Positions 63,231 through 64,000 of a stretch of DNA of 64,000 bases are shown here, one piece after another. Position 1 is the stretch's first letter; every line of letters begins with the position of its first letter. Under the pieces are notes generated by a model that saw nothing but the letters and a program-made list of their open reading frames with translations, made no database searches and was not told the DNA's origin. Location: positions 1,458,876 to 1,522,875 of the forward strand of contig NC_085102.1 of NCBI RefSeq assembly GCF_963422355.1. The letters run 5' to 3'. This stretch comes from Corticium candelabrum (taxonomy: Eukaryota; Porifera; Homoscleromorpha; Homosclerophorida; Plakinidae). The translations under genes and the position numbers were made by a program.

Positions 63231-64000
63231 AATGATACTCAGCAACTTTAATTAACATCACCACTCTGCATTAGCAACATGAAGTTGCTGGGACCGCAGT
63301 GAAACCCTTTAATTCCACTTATCTCCAGGTATGTACTATAGGTGCCTATGACTCAGTGACATATGCATCTATACACTTCACTGCGTAGGTGTCTGTTTGA
63401 CTGTCTAGTGTCACTGGGACAGAATGCCAAAATGCCAAAACCTCATGCAAAGACTTTCCTTCATGCGGGCTTCTGCAGATCGTTTGACAGCTAAAAGTCT
63501 CACGCCTCCACGGAGTCTCACTTACTCCTCCTCATGAATCTAAAGAGTTTTTCTCTAGGAATCGAGCACTGTTTTTACGTCTTCTTCCTGGACATACTGT
63601 GGTTCTGATGTCAACTTTCCGCATTTTTGTATAGCAATTAATAAAGCGGGGAATGCAAATGCCAATGCTAAGACAACATGTTTATGGAATTTCTATCCCT
63701 CGCGGCTTTTAAAACTCGGACTGAAGTCGTATTATAGGGTTTCGATTATTTAATTTATGATTTTAGGCACTGATACTTTGCTAACGGCAGCAACTGTTCT
63801 AAGATAAAGAATGTTAAGAAATTACGTTTGGACACATTTTTGATTGGTTTTATATCTACGAATGACGGTTGTCTCAGCTTGCTTTCCAGCACAACAGTTC
63901 TCTAACTATATTGTCTGGTGGAAAGGTCATCATTCCTGTCCTTACCAGAACCTTGTATTTTGGTCCTTACAAGCGACCTGAAAAATGGTGATGCCTAGGC
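63231..64000. repeat. ~770-bp dispersed repeat, copy 2 (cut by the window end)
   Basis: Direct-orientation counterpart of 24022-24795, from CAATGATACTCAGCAACTTTA to GTGATGCCTAGGC at the window end. Similarity is high throughout, with small indels. Confidence 0.75.

Overview
This is eukaryotic, almost certainly metazoan, nuclear DNA. It has GT-AG introns (several only 54-60 nt), long CA/GT arrays, many decayed transposons and typical animal gene families (IRAK/Pelle, ninjurin, CTHRC1-like secreted collagen, Roco-Death, C19orf12-like). The gene set, the short introns and the tandem CTHRC1-like genes suggest an early-branching marine invertebrate. A sponge is my best guess (about 0.7), by inference only. 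There is no bacterial operon, CRISPR array, rRNA gene or canonical tRNA gene.

Layout. 0-3.7 kb: a restriction-endonuclease-like tail of a retroelement and a frameshifted OTU-protease ORF. 3.7-20.5 kb (+): a 12-exon IRAK/Pelle-type gene (Death domain, Pro/Ser linker, kinase domain). The catalytic HRD motif reads HLN, so it is a predicted pseudokinase. Its 8.8-kb first intron holds a decayed APE-type LINE and an 841-bp long-TIR transposon. 21.4-22.1 kb (-): a two-exon conserved zinc-finger protein. 24-36.6 kb: a tandem array of about 4.95-kb units carrying CTHRC1-like genes on the minus strand. Two copies are intact and near-identical (262 and 260 aa). The third is a dead exon split by a hAT insertion. 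37.8-40.4 kb (-): a ninjurin gene with a LINE tail and a snap-back palindrome in its intron. 45.15-46.96 kb: a long-TIR DNA transposon with a 9-bp target duplication and a decayed transposase. 47.4 and 52.1 kb (-): two intronless C19orf12-like paralogues with a dead hAT transposase between them. 54.0-54.8 kb: a TIR element with a 6-bp duplication. 58.1-61.9 kb (+): a Roc-COR-Death (Roco) gene with stops and frameshifts, and two tRNA-derived SINE-like copies in one intron. 63.2 kb to the end: a second copy of a repeat also present at 24.0 kb.

Three loci belong to or resemble innate-immunity and cell-death machinery: IRAK (Toll/MyD88 signalling), Roco-Death, and ninjurin (membrane rupture in lytic death). 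Nothing here shows that they act together. The most unusual signals are the HLN kinase, two transposons whose terminal arms are themselves foldbacks, and the CTHRC1 array with one copy broken by a datable insertion.
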